Below are positions 1 to 13,203 of a stretch of DNA of 64,000 nt, in pieces. The position numbers and the translations under genes are program-made. The notes below the pieces were generated by a model. The model was not told the origin of the DNA. It saw only the letters and a list, made by a program, of their open reading frames with translations, and made no database searches. Source of the stretch: Cyclina sinensis (lineage: Eukaryota; Mollusca; Bivalvia; Venerida; Veneridae); NCBI GenBank assembly GCA_012932295.1, contig JAAONU010000016.1:14114111-14178110 (forward strand), written 5' to 3'. Numbering within the stretch: the first letter of the stretch is position 1; each line of letters begins with the position of its first letter.

Positions 1-63
1 GATTCAAACAGCGACCTCAAGATTAGGAGCCTGGCACTCGAACCTCCTGACCACTGCTCCTTC
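1..63 (-). repeat. tRNA-derived SINE fragment cut by window edge
   Basis: Read on the minus strand, this stretch has a tRNA-like run: GGAGCAGTGGTCAGGAGG, then an anticodon-arm-like GGCTCCTAATC, then a box B-like GTTTGAATC. It lies in an intron of HTT. The acceptor stem is not complete, so this is read as a SINE head and not a functional tRNA. Confidence 0.4.
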
Positions 64-299
64 TGTTTTTCTTGCCTGGAAAAGGGAACCAGTCTAACAG
101 CTGGTAATCTGATATATACCGCCAGTATCAGTACCACTGCTCCAAAGGTGGCTTAAACCTTTGACCTCACAATCCATAAGTAGATGCTTAACTTATACGT
201 CTGTTTTAACTTACATGTCTTACATGTCTTTTATAAGAGTTCTTAGCAGATGTCAATATATGAATCAAATTCATATCTTTATTTCAATATAATTTTTAC

Positions 300-3200
300 C
301 CCTAAAAACTGTCTGTGTCCAAACTTGGCAGAGCTGCAAGTGTTTTCCAGGTGTCTGACCACTTTGAAGTCAAGACTTTGAACAAGTTCCATCACTTCCA
401 CCTGTAAATAGTACCAAAACCAATAAACAAGGAAAACCACACAAAACTAGAAATGGTTTTTGATTGAACAAAAACATATGTCTCCCCTCAGCCAGTTGCT
501 GCAGGCAGTATTGAATCAGACGATTGTAAAATTTGACATTTAACCTCCAAGTGTGACCTTGACCTTGAGACACCACAACCGCAAAGTGGGTTCTGCATGT
601 CGCCTTGATGGGGTGAACATCTGACCCAAGTTTCATAAAAATCCTTCAAGGGCTTTTGAAGATACAGAGCGGACACGATTTTGTGGCATTTGACATTTAA
701 CCTCCAAGTGTGACCTTGACCTTGAGACACCACACCCGCAAAGTGGGTTCTGCATGTCGCCTTGATGAGGTGAACATCTGACCCAAGTTTCAAAAAAATC
801 CTTCAAGGGCTTTGGTAGATACAGAGCGGACACGATTTTGTGATGGACAGACGGATGGACAGACAGACAACTGGGGAAAAACAATATGTCTCCCCCGATG
901 AGGTGAACATCTGACCCAAGTTTCATAAAAAATCCTTCAAGGGCTTTTGGAGATACAGAGTGGACACGATTTTGTGGCATTTGACATTTAACCTCCAAGT
1001 GTGACCTTGACCTTGAGACACCACACCCGCAAAGTGGGTTCTGCACGTCGCCTTGATGAAGTGAACATCTGACCCAAGTTTCATAAAAATCCTTCAAGGG
1101 CTTTGGAAGATACAGAGCGGACACGATTCTGTGACGGACAGACAGACGGACGGATGGACAACCAGGGGGAAAAACAATATGTCTCCCCCATTTTTGGGGG
1201 GAGACATAAATAAATACATGTTACTGAGAGAGACATGTTACTGAGAGAGACATGTTCATCAAGAGTCCTCAAGAGCTGGGAAGCACAAATTTTTAGTACA
1301 AGAATTCAAACCAAACATAAGTTCAAGTTTAAAATTCAATCAATTGTCTCAAGTTGTTTAAATTTTAATGACTTAAAAATATAACTAATTTACAACTATT
1401 GGCAAACATAAATGAAAACCTGTGTTCTTGTCCTCTTAAATGATAAATTAGACTGTCCTTCCATGAATACTCATGAATATGTAAACTGACTTTATAAAGC
1501 CCTTAAACAACATCGAAAACCTGTTAACTTGTCTCTTAAATTCAATGTCCAGGCAACATCTACTGCATCTGAAAAAAATATCAAAAATGGGAAAACATGT
1601 GCTAAGAATTTACCTTGACAAGCCAGTATGAGTTATTCTTTACTTGAAGGAGCTTCAGTAGGGCCTTGATTGCTAGGTGACCATGGTTACTATGCAGAAG
1701 TTTAGGTAGACATGCTCCCAGGGCCAAGACTGCCAGCCTCGCAGCTACAGATGAGGAATCTTCTGTTATAAACAGAAGTGTATCAACCAGTCTTGACAAA
1801 CACAAGTCACCTGGAAAACACAAAACATCTTGAGAAGTGAATATATCTGGGCTTCAAACACCTACATCAAAACTTTAACAAAGCATACATTCAATTGCTG
1901 AAATGTTCCTAGCTAGATCAATTAACTTTTCAGAGGTTAAACTAAACTAAAACAAATCATCGTAAGTAAGTTTCTGCAATCCAGAAAAGATATGTATTTT
2001 GTTTCCCTTCAAAAAGATAAAACCATTTAAGCATTTGTAAACGATAATAAATTACCAACCACAATTAATTATCAAACAATACAAATGCTACAGTTAATTG
2101 TAATAACAAGCTTTCCTTTCCTGACTCAATACTTCTACATTTATCATCACCTGACCAATTCCAATATGAGTTTAAAACTTAAAAAAATTAATAACAATAA
2201 AACAAATACATCTTACCAGAAGTATGAACATTTTGCTTGACCCATTTGTCAAAGTTTCCTCTTCCCTCTGTTAGTACTGCTGACACGAGATTACCAATAA
2301 TTAGACTACAGTTACCCTTCAACTGTGGATCTGGATGACTGGCATACAATAAAATATCTCGAATCACTGAGTCTTCAACATCATCTGAAAATACCACTCA
2401 TTTCTGTCAGTGTTGTTTGAAACACATGCAGCATTTAAATACTGAGATCAAAGAAGGGGATTTCAAAATCAGGTGGCATGTAATAACCTAGCTATATGTG
2501 CACCAGGGTATCATTTCCTTGCCCAGTGAACTTTACAAGAAAAACGTCCACCTCTTTAAGCCTACATTCAATAATTTCTTTGCATCTGTCACACAAAACA
2601 GATCCATGTGAAAAAAACGACACTTTGGTAGTATTAAACTTGAGTATCTCTCTAATTTTAGCAAAGAATGGGTGTAAAGTAAATAGACTTTTACCTGGAC
2701 TACATGTTTTCTGTAACTTCTGCAAGAACAGATCTGGGGCCAGTTTCACAGCACATGCAATGTTTCCAAGAGCCAGACTTTTCACACTCACCCTAACCCT
2801 TCTATCTGGCATCAGCTCCCCTTGTTTTCCAGACAACAAAAATCTAGCACAAATGGTTCTCACACAATACAAAAGAGGCACACCATCTGTTTCTGAGCCA
2901 ATCATTGCTAGAATGTTTGTGCCACTTTCCATCGGCACCACAGGTTCAATTAAATCAGTCTCTACAATTTCTGGGTTACCATTCATATCTTGTCCAATAA
3001 TTTCTAACCTGCCTTCAATTTTATGAGTTGGACTCAGACTTTTGATACTTAGGAGAGTTTCCTGACTTCCAGTGCGAGCATTTGATAACCCAGATTGTTC
3101 AGATTTGTCCTCCTGAAGGTCACCTATCTCTACATTTGAATAATCAGCATCACAGTTCACCACAACTCCCAAATCACTGTCCACCTCTGCTTTATCTAGT

Positions 3201-6200
3201 TTCTCTTTAATTGTTTCTGGATCATCAGAGGTCACTTCCTGTGACTTTGCCTCTGATTGGTCTATTTCTGAGGAGTATGCAGATGAGCCAGTATCTGACA
3301 CTCCTGATTGGCTCTTGATGTCACATGATTCAGACTCTTCATCCAATCCAGTGTCTTCTGATGCTACAGACAACTGACTAGTTGAAGGTACCTCTGCAAG
3401 TGCTGAAAACAAGGAAATTAATTGTTTGAAAAATTATGATGACTGGATAGCAAAACTGAGCACAAAAATTGAAATATGCTATGAAAAACATCTGCATTCT
3501 TTTTCCAACAATTAATTCATTGGTTTGGATAAAATATACAAAGCATAGCATAGTCTTTGATAATTCTTTCTGTCTGTCCTACCAAAAAGAAGCATTAATA
3601 AAATTAAAAGAAATCTACCACTACATGTATTTACTGCCTGTAGGTTACAGCCTTGCTGAGCTACAGTATGCAAATGTTTGTCAAAAATGTAATCGCATGT
3701 AGGTGGGGAAGAAAATTTTGTTATCAAAACTTCAAATGCAGACAGATCAGTAGTGGTAAATTGTTGGTAATTCTGTGGCCAGGCAGTGATGTGTCACTTA
3801 ATGTTACTTACCATGAGTTAATGTTTTCATATCCTTCTTGTATATATAAGTGTTTAATATTCCACCATCAACAGTCAATACTGACTTGAGACTAGTGGGT
3901 GGGGTACGCAACAACTGCTGCAGGGCTTCTAGACAGGAATTAACAACATTATGATCTGTGTGACACAAATGATGAACCAACAGCTGGTATACCTGTAAAT
4001 TAAATCATTTTTAACATTCTAGGTCCTGAAATAGGTCTATAATATTAAAACATCTGGGCAAAGTTAATATATCTGCAAATATGGATCAGTTTTAGATGCT
4101 TATTCATCTAATTAAACTTATTCTGATGTTTTAGGGCCAAGTCGAACAAGTTAACTACCACTGTTTGAATTTTTGATGTAAATGTTAGGGAATAACATAC
4201 AATTTTCCAATTAATACTTAAACTAACAGCAAAACTCACAGTGACAATTTGTTCCGGTGACACAGTTTCCGTTTTCTGCTCTTTCTTTTCACCAAAGCTT
4301 CCCTTCATTCCCTGGGCCTCGAGGCTAAGGTCTGAGAGCAGTGGGATCAGGTTACGTATGCACATGATGACCCCTACCAATACTGTACCCTCAATGTCTT
4401 GCTCCACTGGTAATACACACTCTAAAATATATAGATAATACCCTGAAGCTGGGAAGGTATCAATTTCTTACAAATGCACAAAAAAACTCCAAGGCAAATA
4501 TTTTTTCAGGTCCCATTTGATCCTTATTTGCACTAACGAAACAAATCACTAGATACTAAATTTTGCCAGTGGCAGTATTAGCAGGCAGGCGTGCATGGTT
4601 AAAGCAAGATTCTGTCATATGAGATACATGAAAAAATTTGTCATGCTGGCAATTCTTAGTTGAAAGTAATTTTGAAACTGTGTGCACTTTAAAATCAAAA
4701 GCACAACAGTTATAACTGGTATCTCAACTGCACCAAACAAACCCATTAACTCACCTAGAAGACTCACAAGCAGGAATTCTATAAATGTAGGAGGGTTCCT
4801 TGAATACTGGCAGATCAATGTCAGACAGGTGGCTGCAGTCCTTCTACACGAAGCAGAACCAGACTTCAGATTGGGTAAGAAAGCTTTTACCAGCATCTAT
4901 AAAATATTAGAGCAAAGTCAGCATTAAGAAATACTGTAAAGATATAAATTTCTTCTTAAAATTAATTTTATTGGAATCTGATGGAAGGGACAAACCAAAT
5001 GTAGTTTTAACCGTTGAACAAAAATGGAACTGTGAGAATGATAATAAGAAAGAGTACAGTCCATCAAACACCTGACCTTGATCTCTGTATCTGTGGCAAA
5101 AGCCATCAGTGCTGGACAGATCTTGACCATGGCTCCAAGTAATGTCTCCTGTATACCCTCCTCCTCACGTCGACATATCCTTGCTATACATGGCATTAAG
5201 TTCACAATGTATGGTCTGAAAACATACCAAAGTTACATTTATAACACTAATATTTATAGATTAATAAGCATTATCATAAGTTATTCTTTCTGAAAATTCA
5301 AACATTGCTAAAAATATTCATTTTATTATATCTGTAATATTTTCAATGAAATACTGGAAAAATTATACCATAAAATACTAGCTGCTCTTGAGACTGCTAA
5401 TTTCTGATGAAACATAATGTCAAAAAAAAAGATCAAAATCTCTTCTACTTAAAGCAACAAAACAGATACATACCATGTTCATAATATATGGGGATAACGT
5501 TTCATATAAAATTAATAAAAGTATTAAATAAATTAACAGGAATTTCTGGTAGTTCAAGATCTTTAACAGGATACTGAAGTCTGTGCATTTTTAATCAAAC
5601 TGTTAACTTGTTCCTAAGTTTTTAGAAATTTTGAAAATAGGAAATAATAATAACCTGATTTAGACGATTTTCTAAATCTAAGCTATAGTGAAAGTTTCGT
5701 ATTTGAATAAAGCACCAGTCAGATGTTAAGACTTTAATTGTTACACAGATGTTATAATTGTAGTTCCTCAATACTGTTAATACATAGCATCTCTGCTCAC
5801 TGGCCTGTCAGCTACCATAACAATATTCAGTTAGCTTAGAAAACTGGATATCCAGCTGAGAAGACAAAATTGTTCTGGGTTATCAAGTTTAGAGTTCTGA
5901 AAAAAATTAACATAGCCACTTTTCCATAACTAAAGTCAAGTAACAGATGTTATTTTTACAACAAATTTACCTCAGTGACATACCTGAATTGGGCTGTTTT
6001 TGTTAAGATTTTTTTCCCCAAAAATTTTAGTGGCTAATGGCTATGGAATTTTCTGGCCACTAATAATGCAAACACACTAAATGTAGCTAAAAATTATAGT
6101 TTATTTCACTACTGACTTACCTGCATTTCTGTGGCCTAATAAGATGGGCCATCTCTGAAAATCTCCAGAGAGCCGCACGAAGACATCGGGCTGAACCATT

Positions 6201-8330
6201 CTTCTTTATCTCCTTATACAGCTCCACCTGTAACCTTCCTAGGTTCGTCTCAAGAAGGGTCTGATTGGTGTAGAAAATAGTAAGTCAAAACCTAAAACCC
6301 TGCTTGAGTTAAAAGTGAAACAAGAACTTGCATTACAGATGTACAGAAACCATTTTTGACTATTACTGTATTTGTAGTCAGTAAGAGTCTAGGAAATGAT
6401 GGCTTTACAATAAATACAACTGCATTGTAAAGCACTGGTACAAAATTCAAATGCCAGAAGAGAGCAAAGAAAAGTCTATCAACTTGATGGCCCACACACA
6501 CAACAGTCATACTGAGGAATTCCCAAAAGATGCACACACTTCAGGTTAACAAAAAAAGCCAGATATGGTAGTGTCTTTTCTCACCCTGGTAACAATACTT
6601 TTTGCCTCTGTGACCAGTGTAGGTTATGATCCCCATGGTATCAAAGCCATCAGATCATGGTCAAATCAATTTTCTATTCAAACTGAACATATTCAGTAAC
6701 TAACCCTATCCAGAACTTTCCAAACTTAATAATGGACAAATATATTTAAGAAAGATAGCATAGTCTGCAAGTTAAAAAGATGGGGGATTTTTAGCTGACC
6801 TGCCTGTTTGTTTCAGAATTAGATTTAAGCAACAGTGTACCTTTATTGATCTGTTCAAGCATTCCTCTGCTGCTATGCGTATATCAGATTCTGTATCATC
6901 ACAGAGTGTTAGAAAGGTTTCTATAGCAATACCGAGGAACTTGGGAAAGTCTGAAACCGACCTGAAATACACACATAACAAATGTTTTTATACATCAATA
7001 GGGTATTAGACCCAAAATAAACATTTTCAACCCATAATGAATTTAGCCTTTTTAAGAAACATACTACCTTATGATAAGATATAAATGAAATAAGACACTT
7101 TGAACACCGAGTTTTTCAAGATATGACAAATATTTACTTCAAACCCCCCCAGACTTTCATGTAATGGGACCACAAAATAAAGAGAAAAACATGCTTTTAT
7201 TTCAGTCACGTCAAAAAAGCAACATTGGTGTAGTACTTGATTATTCATTGTATGAAGACCTTATGACTGCTGACAAAAACACACAAAAAGCACAGCCAAT
7301 ACAGTTAACAAACAAAATCTAATCACAATCATGGTACCAATTTACCCACCCACTTCATGATGAGGAGATGATATCAAAGTAAACTTATCTCACCACTAGC
7401 TCATAGTTATCACACTGCAAGCTCCTAGTTAACTCATTGCTTGCTGATTGTTATCTAATTGTTTGCTCAATGTTATCTCATCACTTGCTCAGTTATCACA
7501 TGCTCATAGCTCATTACTTGCCTATAGTTATCTCATAACTAACTCCATTATCTCATTATGTGCTCGTAAGTATCTAATTACTTGATAAAAGTTCTCTCAC
7601 ATCACTTGCTCGTAATCATCATAACTTGATAAATCAACTGATCTGTTTCACATACTGAAATTTTGGTCAAAGTTTTGCAGCAAATCGTTATTTCTTTTCA
7701 ATCTTAAAAAGAACCAAAACAAATAGAATATCATTACCCACCTCATATTGCTTGCACATATACAGTCAGCTATAAGGTTACAGTTGAGAATTTTATCCTT
7801 TTTACTTAGAGGTTGTTCTTTCTTCCTGCAATAAAAAGTAATACATATGGTAAATAATACACACAACAAACTTTGAGAAGTAGTTATCTCACATGAATGT
7901 TTCTTCATATTTGGGAACCCAGTCCTTCCAACTCTCTAAGAAATGGTTGACAAAAAAATTTTTAACCAGTCGAGAATAAGAAATCTATATGACTGATCAG
8001 TGCACAAATGTTTTAAAACCGTAAACATTACATATCTATTTCCAAGTAATGCCACAAGGTCCTGCTGGTCAGATACATATAACAGCCAGCTAGAGTCTGT
8101 TAGAACCTTCACCAAATTTTTTAAATGAAAAACTTCAATTACATATTAAGTAGACACTGACCAGCAAGGAAATCAAAACATTACATTTTTTTGCATTCTT
8201 GCTTGAGTTTAATACCTATAAAAGTTCACTGATCAACCTACTTCACGACAACTTCCTCCACCCCTGAAGCTGCTGGCTGGAAAACCCTCAAGGCCTCAAA
8301 TGCCTTGATTAGCCTCTCTATTGTAGCCAT
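300..8330 (-). CDS. HTT: Huntingtin, N-terminal part (12 exons; continues beyond left edge)
   Basis: Huntingtin is a large HEAT-repeat scaffold acting in vesicle transport, autophagy and transcription. Coding exons read from splice sites and phase: 8330-8242, 7825-7742, 6961-6841, 6260-6121, 5215-5077, 4896-4755, 4421-4240, 3992-3812, 3402-2695, 2384-2217, 1810-1614 and 401-300. All phases join, giving 751 codons. The start [17 protein letters not shown] matches the conserved N17 amphipathic helix of the family. Further matches are the [20 protein letters not shown] and [11 protein letters not shown] segments (HEAT region) and [15 protein letters not shown] sequence read here as [17 protein letters not shown]. 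The 708-nt exon encodes an acidic, Ser-rich disordered linker like the human one. No polyglutamine follows N17: the sequence is FQPAASG. Introns hold repeats at 525-1205 and 7385-7630; I see nothing notable in the other introns. Exon 12 is the least certain. Confidence 0.95.
525..1205. repeat. Dispersed/tandem repeat in HTT intron
   Basis: Three near-identical blocks start near 536, 692 and 983, each with ACCTCCAAGTGTGACCTTG followed by 'gggttctgca.gtcgccttgatg' and a trailing 'ccttcaagggctttgg.agatacagagcggacacga'. Between them are 'gacggacagacagacgg' linkers. The unit looks like a common bivalve interspersed repeat. Open frames here on the minus strand merely follow the repeat and are not genes. 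Confidence 0.8.
7385..7630. repeat. Degenerate minisatellite in HTT intron 2
   Basis: Diverged units of roughly 30-37 bp built on 'ttatctcat.acttgctcatag' recur about seven times. It is intronic and has no coding potential. Confidence 0.5.
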
Positions 8331-11300
8331 CTTCAACTTTGGTTTTACTGTCTTCCTTCACTGTCTTGATCAATCTCTTAACACTTCTCCATTTCCATTA
8401 ATACTACTACAAGTCAGCCTGAAAACATTTGAATTAAATCAATTTAAAAAAAAAATTAATACCTTTATTTAGTACTTGTTATTAACCCTGAACATGCTGA
8501 AATTTTGTAATGGATTTGCCCAGCTTTGAATTTGGAACAGTCCATTCAAAGTTTAAGGGATTTCAATATCAAAATACAAAAATGGAGCTACCAACGGATG
8601 TGCAGGCTGGCCTGGCTCTATACTGGTGGCAAAGGCTAATCATTTTCGGTTCCAGCAGGTTAAGGGTTAATGTGTGGAATAATTTGTCAAAACTCCTTTA
8701 AGAATTTACTGCAACTGTGTTAGAGTGTTAAAGTAATGGTATAGTAATAATCTTTATTAACAGTTAGCAACAAACAAACAACAAGCATATGTTCAAATAC
8801 AACATTTATAACCTCTTACCATTTAACTATATGACCAACGACACAGGAAAAATGGCACTCCGACATAACTTTTGGAAACTGACCTTTTTACTTTTTTGAA
8901 CAAATGATATCCTAGAATTAATGTCTGAAAATTTCAGCTTCCTGCATAGTGAAAATACGACGTACTTTTATGTATAAGAGGAACATCATGGGCAAATTTG
9001 ATGTTCTTTAAAATGATGTCACATACCATAATTTGACGTCAGATTATATCTACGTTCCAGCTGGAATAAGATTAACATGGCATATTTCAGACACTTAAAT
9101 TTTACCTATTTTATTTGTAAGATTCTATACCTTTTCAGTGTATCCAACATTTTGACAAAAATATTATTGTTATCATTCAAAACTGTGTTTTGTTCAGTTG
9201 ATATCATTTTATACAAGTAAGAACTGTCCCCAAAAACTGATGCCATGGTAATGGTAATCAAAAAATTTGATACAAAAAAGTCATTTTTGTGAAGGACAAT
9301 ATTCAGGCTATCATAATTTCACTTTAATTTTAGATTGGAAGAGTACAAAAATTTTGCCATTTTTGCTGATTTTCAATTCAGTATATTTCAATAGTATACC
9401 AAATGCCCGAGTGCCCTTTTTCCCGTGACGTCGGTCATATAACAGTGGCCATGCATGCACAGGTTGAATTAATTCAAGGAACACAGACTTTGTATAATTC
9501 TGATACATACAATATCTGTTCACACATAAATTGTCAAGCAACACTAATGACCTTCACTACAATAAATTTTAATACATGACAGCACTTTTTTCAGGTAAAT
9601 TTTATACTCACACCTTTACACATGCACACACAAGTTACAAAGAACAAGCACTACATTCGAATGAATGCCATGTCCCCAGGGGGGTCCTCCAGGTTAAAGT
9701 TTTGTGACAAACAGACCAAACAGAATATGGCCTCCCTCTGGAGGCATAACACAAACCTAAGGCCTACAGACCTTACAAAAGCAGAAAGGTGAAGAGATTA
9801 TCCCTACAGTGATTATGAAGAAATTTTTGACAATGGGGAAAATGCCCCCTTGTCCGAAAAATTAATGGGAAATTTTCAATTTCAATAGGCACTTTAACTG
9901 ACCTAGAGACATGTACACAAACATTTTCAACAGTTTTTATTCGACTGTTAGCATTTAACGTCAGCTTTTCTAGAAAGCAACAGACTGGTTTTCTTTATTC
10001 TCAATGTAGATAATGCAGTGGTGAGTGCAATGTCTCCTTTATGTAGTCTATTCCATTTGTTTAAAACTTTCTCTGGAATTTTTTCCAGGCATGTGTTTTC
10101 ACAAGACTTTTCATTAGGTACAGGCACCTCTTTAATATTACTGAAAGTTTTTTGGGCTTTCAATCAATCACTTTCATTTAATACTGGTATAAATGTTTTC
10201 CTCAATTACCTGTATAGATTGCTGTTATGGATTTCAGTTTTTATTGGTTTTATTACTAGTATTGTTATTTTATCTTTTTATGAAACAGCTCAACCTGAGT
10301 TATCTATCATTATTTCTTCATTTCTTTTTAGGTGGCATTTTTATGAACGTTAATATGAAAGCAGAAACAGGAAATTATTGGCGCTGATAAAGTGAGTGTC
10401 TCATTTAGCTTTGTATCGCGCAATACTACAGTGTCATGAAAAGTGCTCCAAATGTTATATTTACACGTAACACATTTTCGTGATTTCATGCAGTTTCTGA
10501 AAAGTTTGGTTTAAAATTCGCCATCGGACATTGTTTTTGTGTATTCGATGTGAAAAAACAATGGGATTTTTTTAAGTCTATGCATGTATTGTGCACTGCG
10601 CACGATCTTCCTAATCACTGATGCCTATACTATTGTCTTTATCGTAATGTATGAACTATTTACTAAGGCCTCAAATTAAACTTGTCAAGAAGTAAGTAAT
10701 TTTTTCGCACCTCTTTAACATCCCGACAGTTTTTCACAAACTTAAAGTAGTCAGATTTTTTTTGTAAAAGCTGCCGATCCTCTGTGTAAATTAACTGATA
10801 ATTAATTGTATAATTCAGTAAACTATCGAATCGAAATTAGCCATTAATTCATAAAAGTACAGCTATGGTGTATCTGGCAAGAATAACAAACTGCATTAGA
10901 CACATCTAATTGTAATAAAGTATATTTGGAAGCAAAATATCACATTGTCTTCAATTATCCTTGAATAATCTAATCTAATATGACCTATAACGTGATCCAT
11001 TTTTATTGAGAAAACTATGATAACATTTTATTTTGAATAAAATTTAAAGTTTATAATTTTATATACATGTGCCTTTCTGGCTTGATGTGTGAGCCTTTTT
11101 TCACTTATAAATTGGACAGCATATTTCATTTTACTGGATTCATACTACACACTTGATAACACCTCATGATGGAAGCTGATACAGTTGTAAATAGTAATTG
11201 TGGAGTAAAAATTATTTTTAGGATGTTCCATTTCGTCCCTGGATATGGTCCATTTCGTCTCAAAATATCAATTTATCTGGTCTGTTTCATCTGTCTGGTG

Positions 11301-11484
11301 AAATAATTAATATGATAACAATGTGATAAAATTCTTGTCTAGTCAGACCGACATAATTCTAGTCTTTCTAATATCAGTGAAGAAACTGCCACATACTGAA
11401 TCAATGAATTATTCCAAAATACCAAGAATTAAATATATATAAAACCGGTCATCTTTCCCTACACCCTACATAGCACTATACTGA
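8331..11484. other. HTT upstream region, no gene seen
   Basis: The 5' untranslated leader and promoter of HTT should lie just beyond 8330, but no clear TATA or initiator could be singled out. The rest is AT-rich with only short chance open frames. A weak interspersed repeat may lie at 9660-9790 ('ggcctccctctggaggcata' is a small palindrome). Confidence 0.4.
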
Positions 11485-12060
11485 AACCACAGAAAATGCA
11501 AAATACTTAGGAGTTACTATAAGTAGTAACCTGAACTGGTCATCCCACATAAACAACATCACAAACAAAGCAAAAAACAGCTTAAGGTTCATCAGATGAA
11601 ATGTCAAAACACAAAACAAACAACCAAAAGAAGCAGCATACAAAACATGTAAGACCACAGGTCGAATACTGCTCTTTTGACACCCATGGCAGAAATATCT
11701 CACTCACAGAATAGAAATGGTCCAGAGGTCAGCTGCATGTTTATAATGATTACCACTATACAAGCAGTGTAACAAACATGACTAAGGAACTAAAATGGTC
11801 AACATTAGAACAAAGGTGAAACCATGCCAGCCTGGTCATGCTACAAAAATTAAAAACAAAACAAGTCAATGTCGATCACAATCACCTTACAAACACAAGA
11901 AACAACAAATTCCTCATCCCGCAATCAAAAACACAACATCACATAAACTCATTCTTCCCAAGGACTATTCAACTCTGGAACAAATTACCAACCAAGATTA
12001 GGGCTACCCCAACTGTGCCAGCTTTTATCAGTGGACTGAACAAGTTTTATAGATTTTAAA
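11485..12060 (+). mobile_element. Degenerate LINE (non-LTR retrotransposon) 3' end
   Basis: The plus strand, read through several frameshifts and stops, gives the C-terminal tail typical of non-LTR reverse transcriptase polyproteins. It begins AKYLGVTISSNLNWSSHINN, continues with a VEYCSF-like segment and SLVMLQKLKTKQVNV, and ends with FFPRTIQLWNKLP and AFISGLNKF. The LWNxLP motif near the end is diagnostic for this tail. The reverse transcriptase core is missing, so this is a 5'-truncated dead copy. The clade (Jockey, CR1 or other) cannot be settled. Confidence 0.75.
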
Positions 12061-12210
12061 CATTCAAAATAAAGGAATAACTAAGATCTTTAGTAAAATC
12101 TTCTTTTACCTGTTACCATCTTTTATAATTTTAATGTTCCTGACACGCGCCTGCCTAGTATAGTCAGTATTGACTTTTGGCAGTAATAAGCTGAAGTTGA
12201 TGAAAGTTTG

Positions 12211-12714
12211 TAGTGGACACTGGGTATAGAAGGCATTTCCAACAGCCTTGTTGTTGGGCTAGCTCTTTAGCCATATGGTTGGAGTGTCTGGAAAGTTTGC
12301 TTAGTTCAGCAATGTTATCCATGGTTAGTACTTGGATGGATGTCCCAAATTGAGCTCATAGGCCAGGTGACTAAATTGGTGGCTGGGGTAATTCCACAAA
12401 TCTTTGCCGGCACCTTTAACTTGGTTAGTGCCTGTGTGCACTGGGAATGCAGTGTGGAGTTGAGTCCCTTGCATGGTTGGAGCAGAATGGGGTCTCTGTA
12501 GGAAACTGTACAGTAGTCCAGCTCCTAAAGGTTAAAGAGGGGAGGAGTGCAGTGGACACCGGGTATATAAGGCATTTCCAACAGCCTTGCTGTTGGGCTA
12601 GCTCTTTAGCGTCATGGTTGGAGTGTCTGGAATGTTTGGTTAGTTAAGCAATGTTATCCGTGGTTAGTACTTGGATGGATGTCCCAAACTGTGCTCATAG
12701 GCCAGGTAACTACA
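12211..12714 (+). repeat. Tandem SINE-like repeat with 5S rRNA-like segment
   Basis: Two copies, 12212-12374 and 12551-12714, lie 339 bp apart. Each has GGGCTAGCTCTTTAGC (tRNA box A-like) and, about 75 bp later, GGTTAGTACTTGGATGG. The latter is nearly identical to the 3' internal promoter region of eukaryotic 5S rRNA, and is preceded by 'ttaagca' as in 5S. The flanking 5S stems are not preserved, so it is not a working 5S gene. A 5S-derived or tRNA/5S composite SINE is the best reading. Confidence 0.55.
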
Positions 12715-13203
12715 GGATAAATCAATAATAACAGGACAGCTTCAGTATGATACAGTTTAACAAAGCAAATGACACCTATTAACGTACAAAACACAACGAT
12801 CTCAGCAGAATTTCATGACAAAAATTAATAAAATGACTTAAAGCATCAGCCTTTCCTTGTGTTAAGAGCGGTAATGTTGTTATCCAAAAGCGTTTTATCC
12901 GAATTTATATTCGTTTTTCATATAAAAAAAAAATATGCATTGTTCATTGAAAGTCAGAGTTCAAATATTAAACTGGGGGAGAATTTTTTTCATGCAATAT
13001 CTTGACGCTTTCTATTTGAAAATATATAATTAAAGCATAAAACGTGAAAAGAGAAAATTTACATTTTTTGCGACCCGGACAAAACCGGAAGTCACGTGAG
13101 AATTCAGATGTGTTAGAATCCGTATCTAACCGTTCCATCTAACTATTCAAACTCCTTACAGCGGTTATTTCCCTTTCAGATAGTGAAAACATTTCCTGCA
13201 GGC

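Noticed and set aside
488..1272. Overlapping minus-strand open frames of 60-160 codons
   Set aside because: They follow the internal repeat units of a dispersed repeat in an HTT intron and repeat the same peptide; not genes.
12630..12714. 5S rRNA gene
   Set aside because: Only the internal promoter-like segment is kept; the terminal stem and helices are absent.
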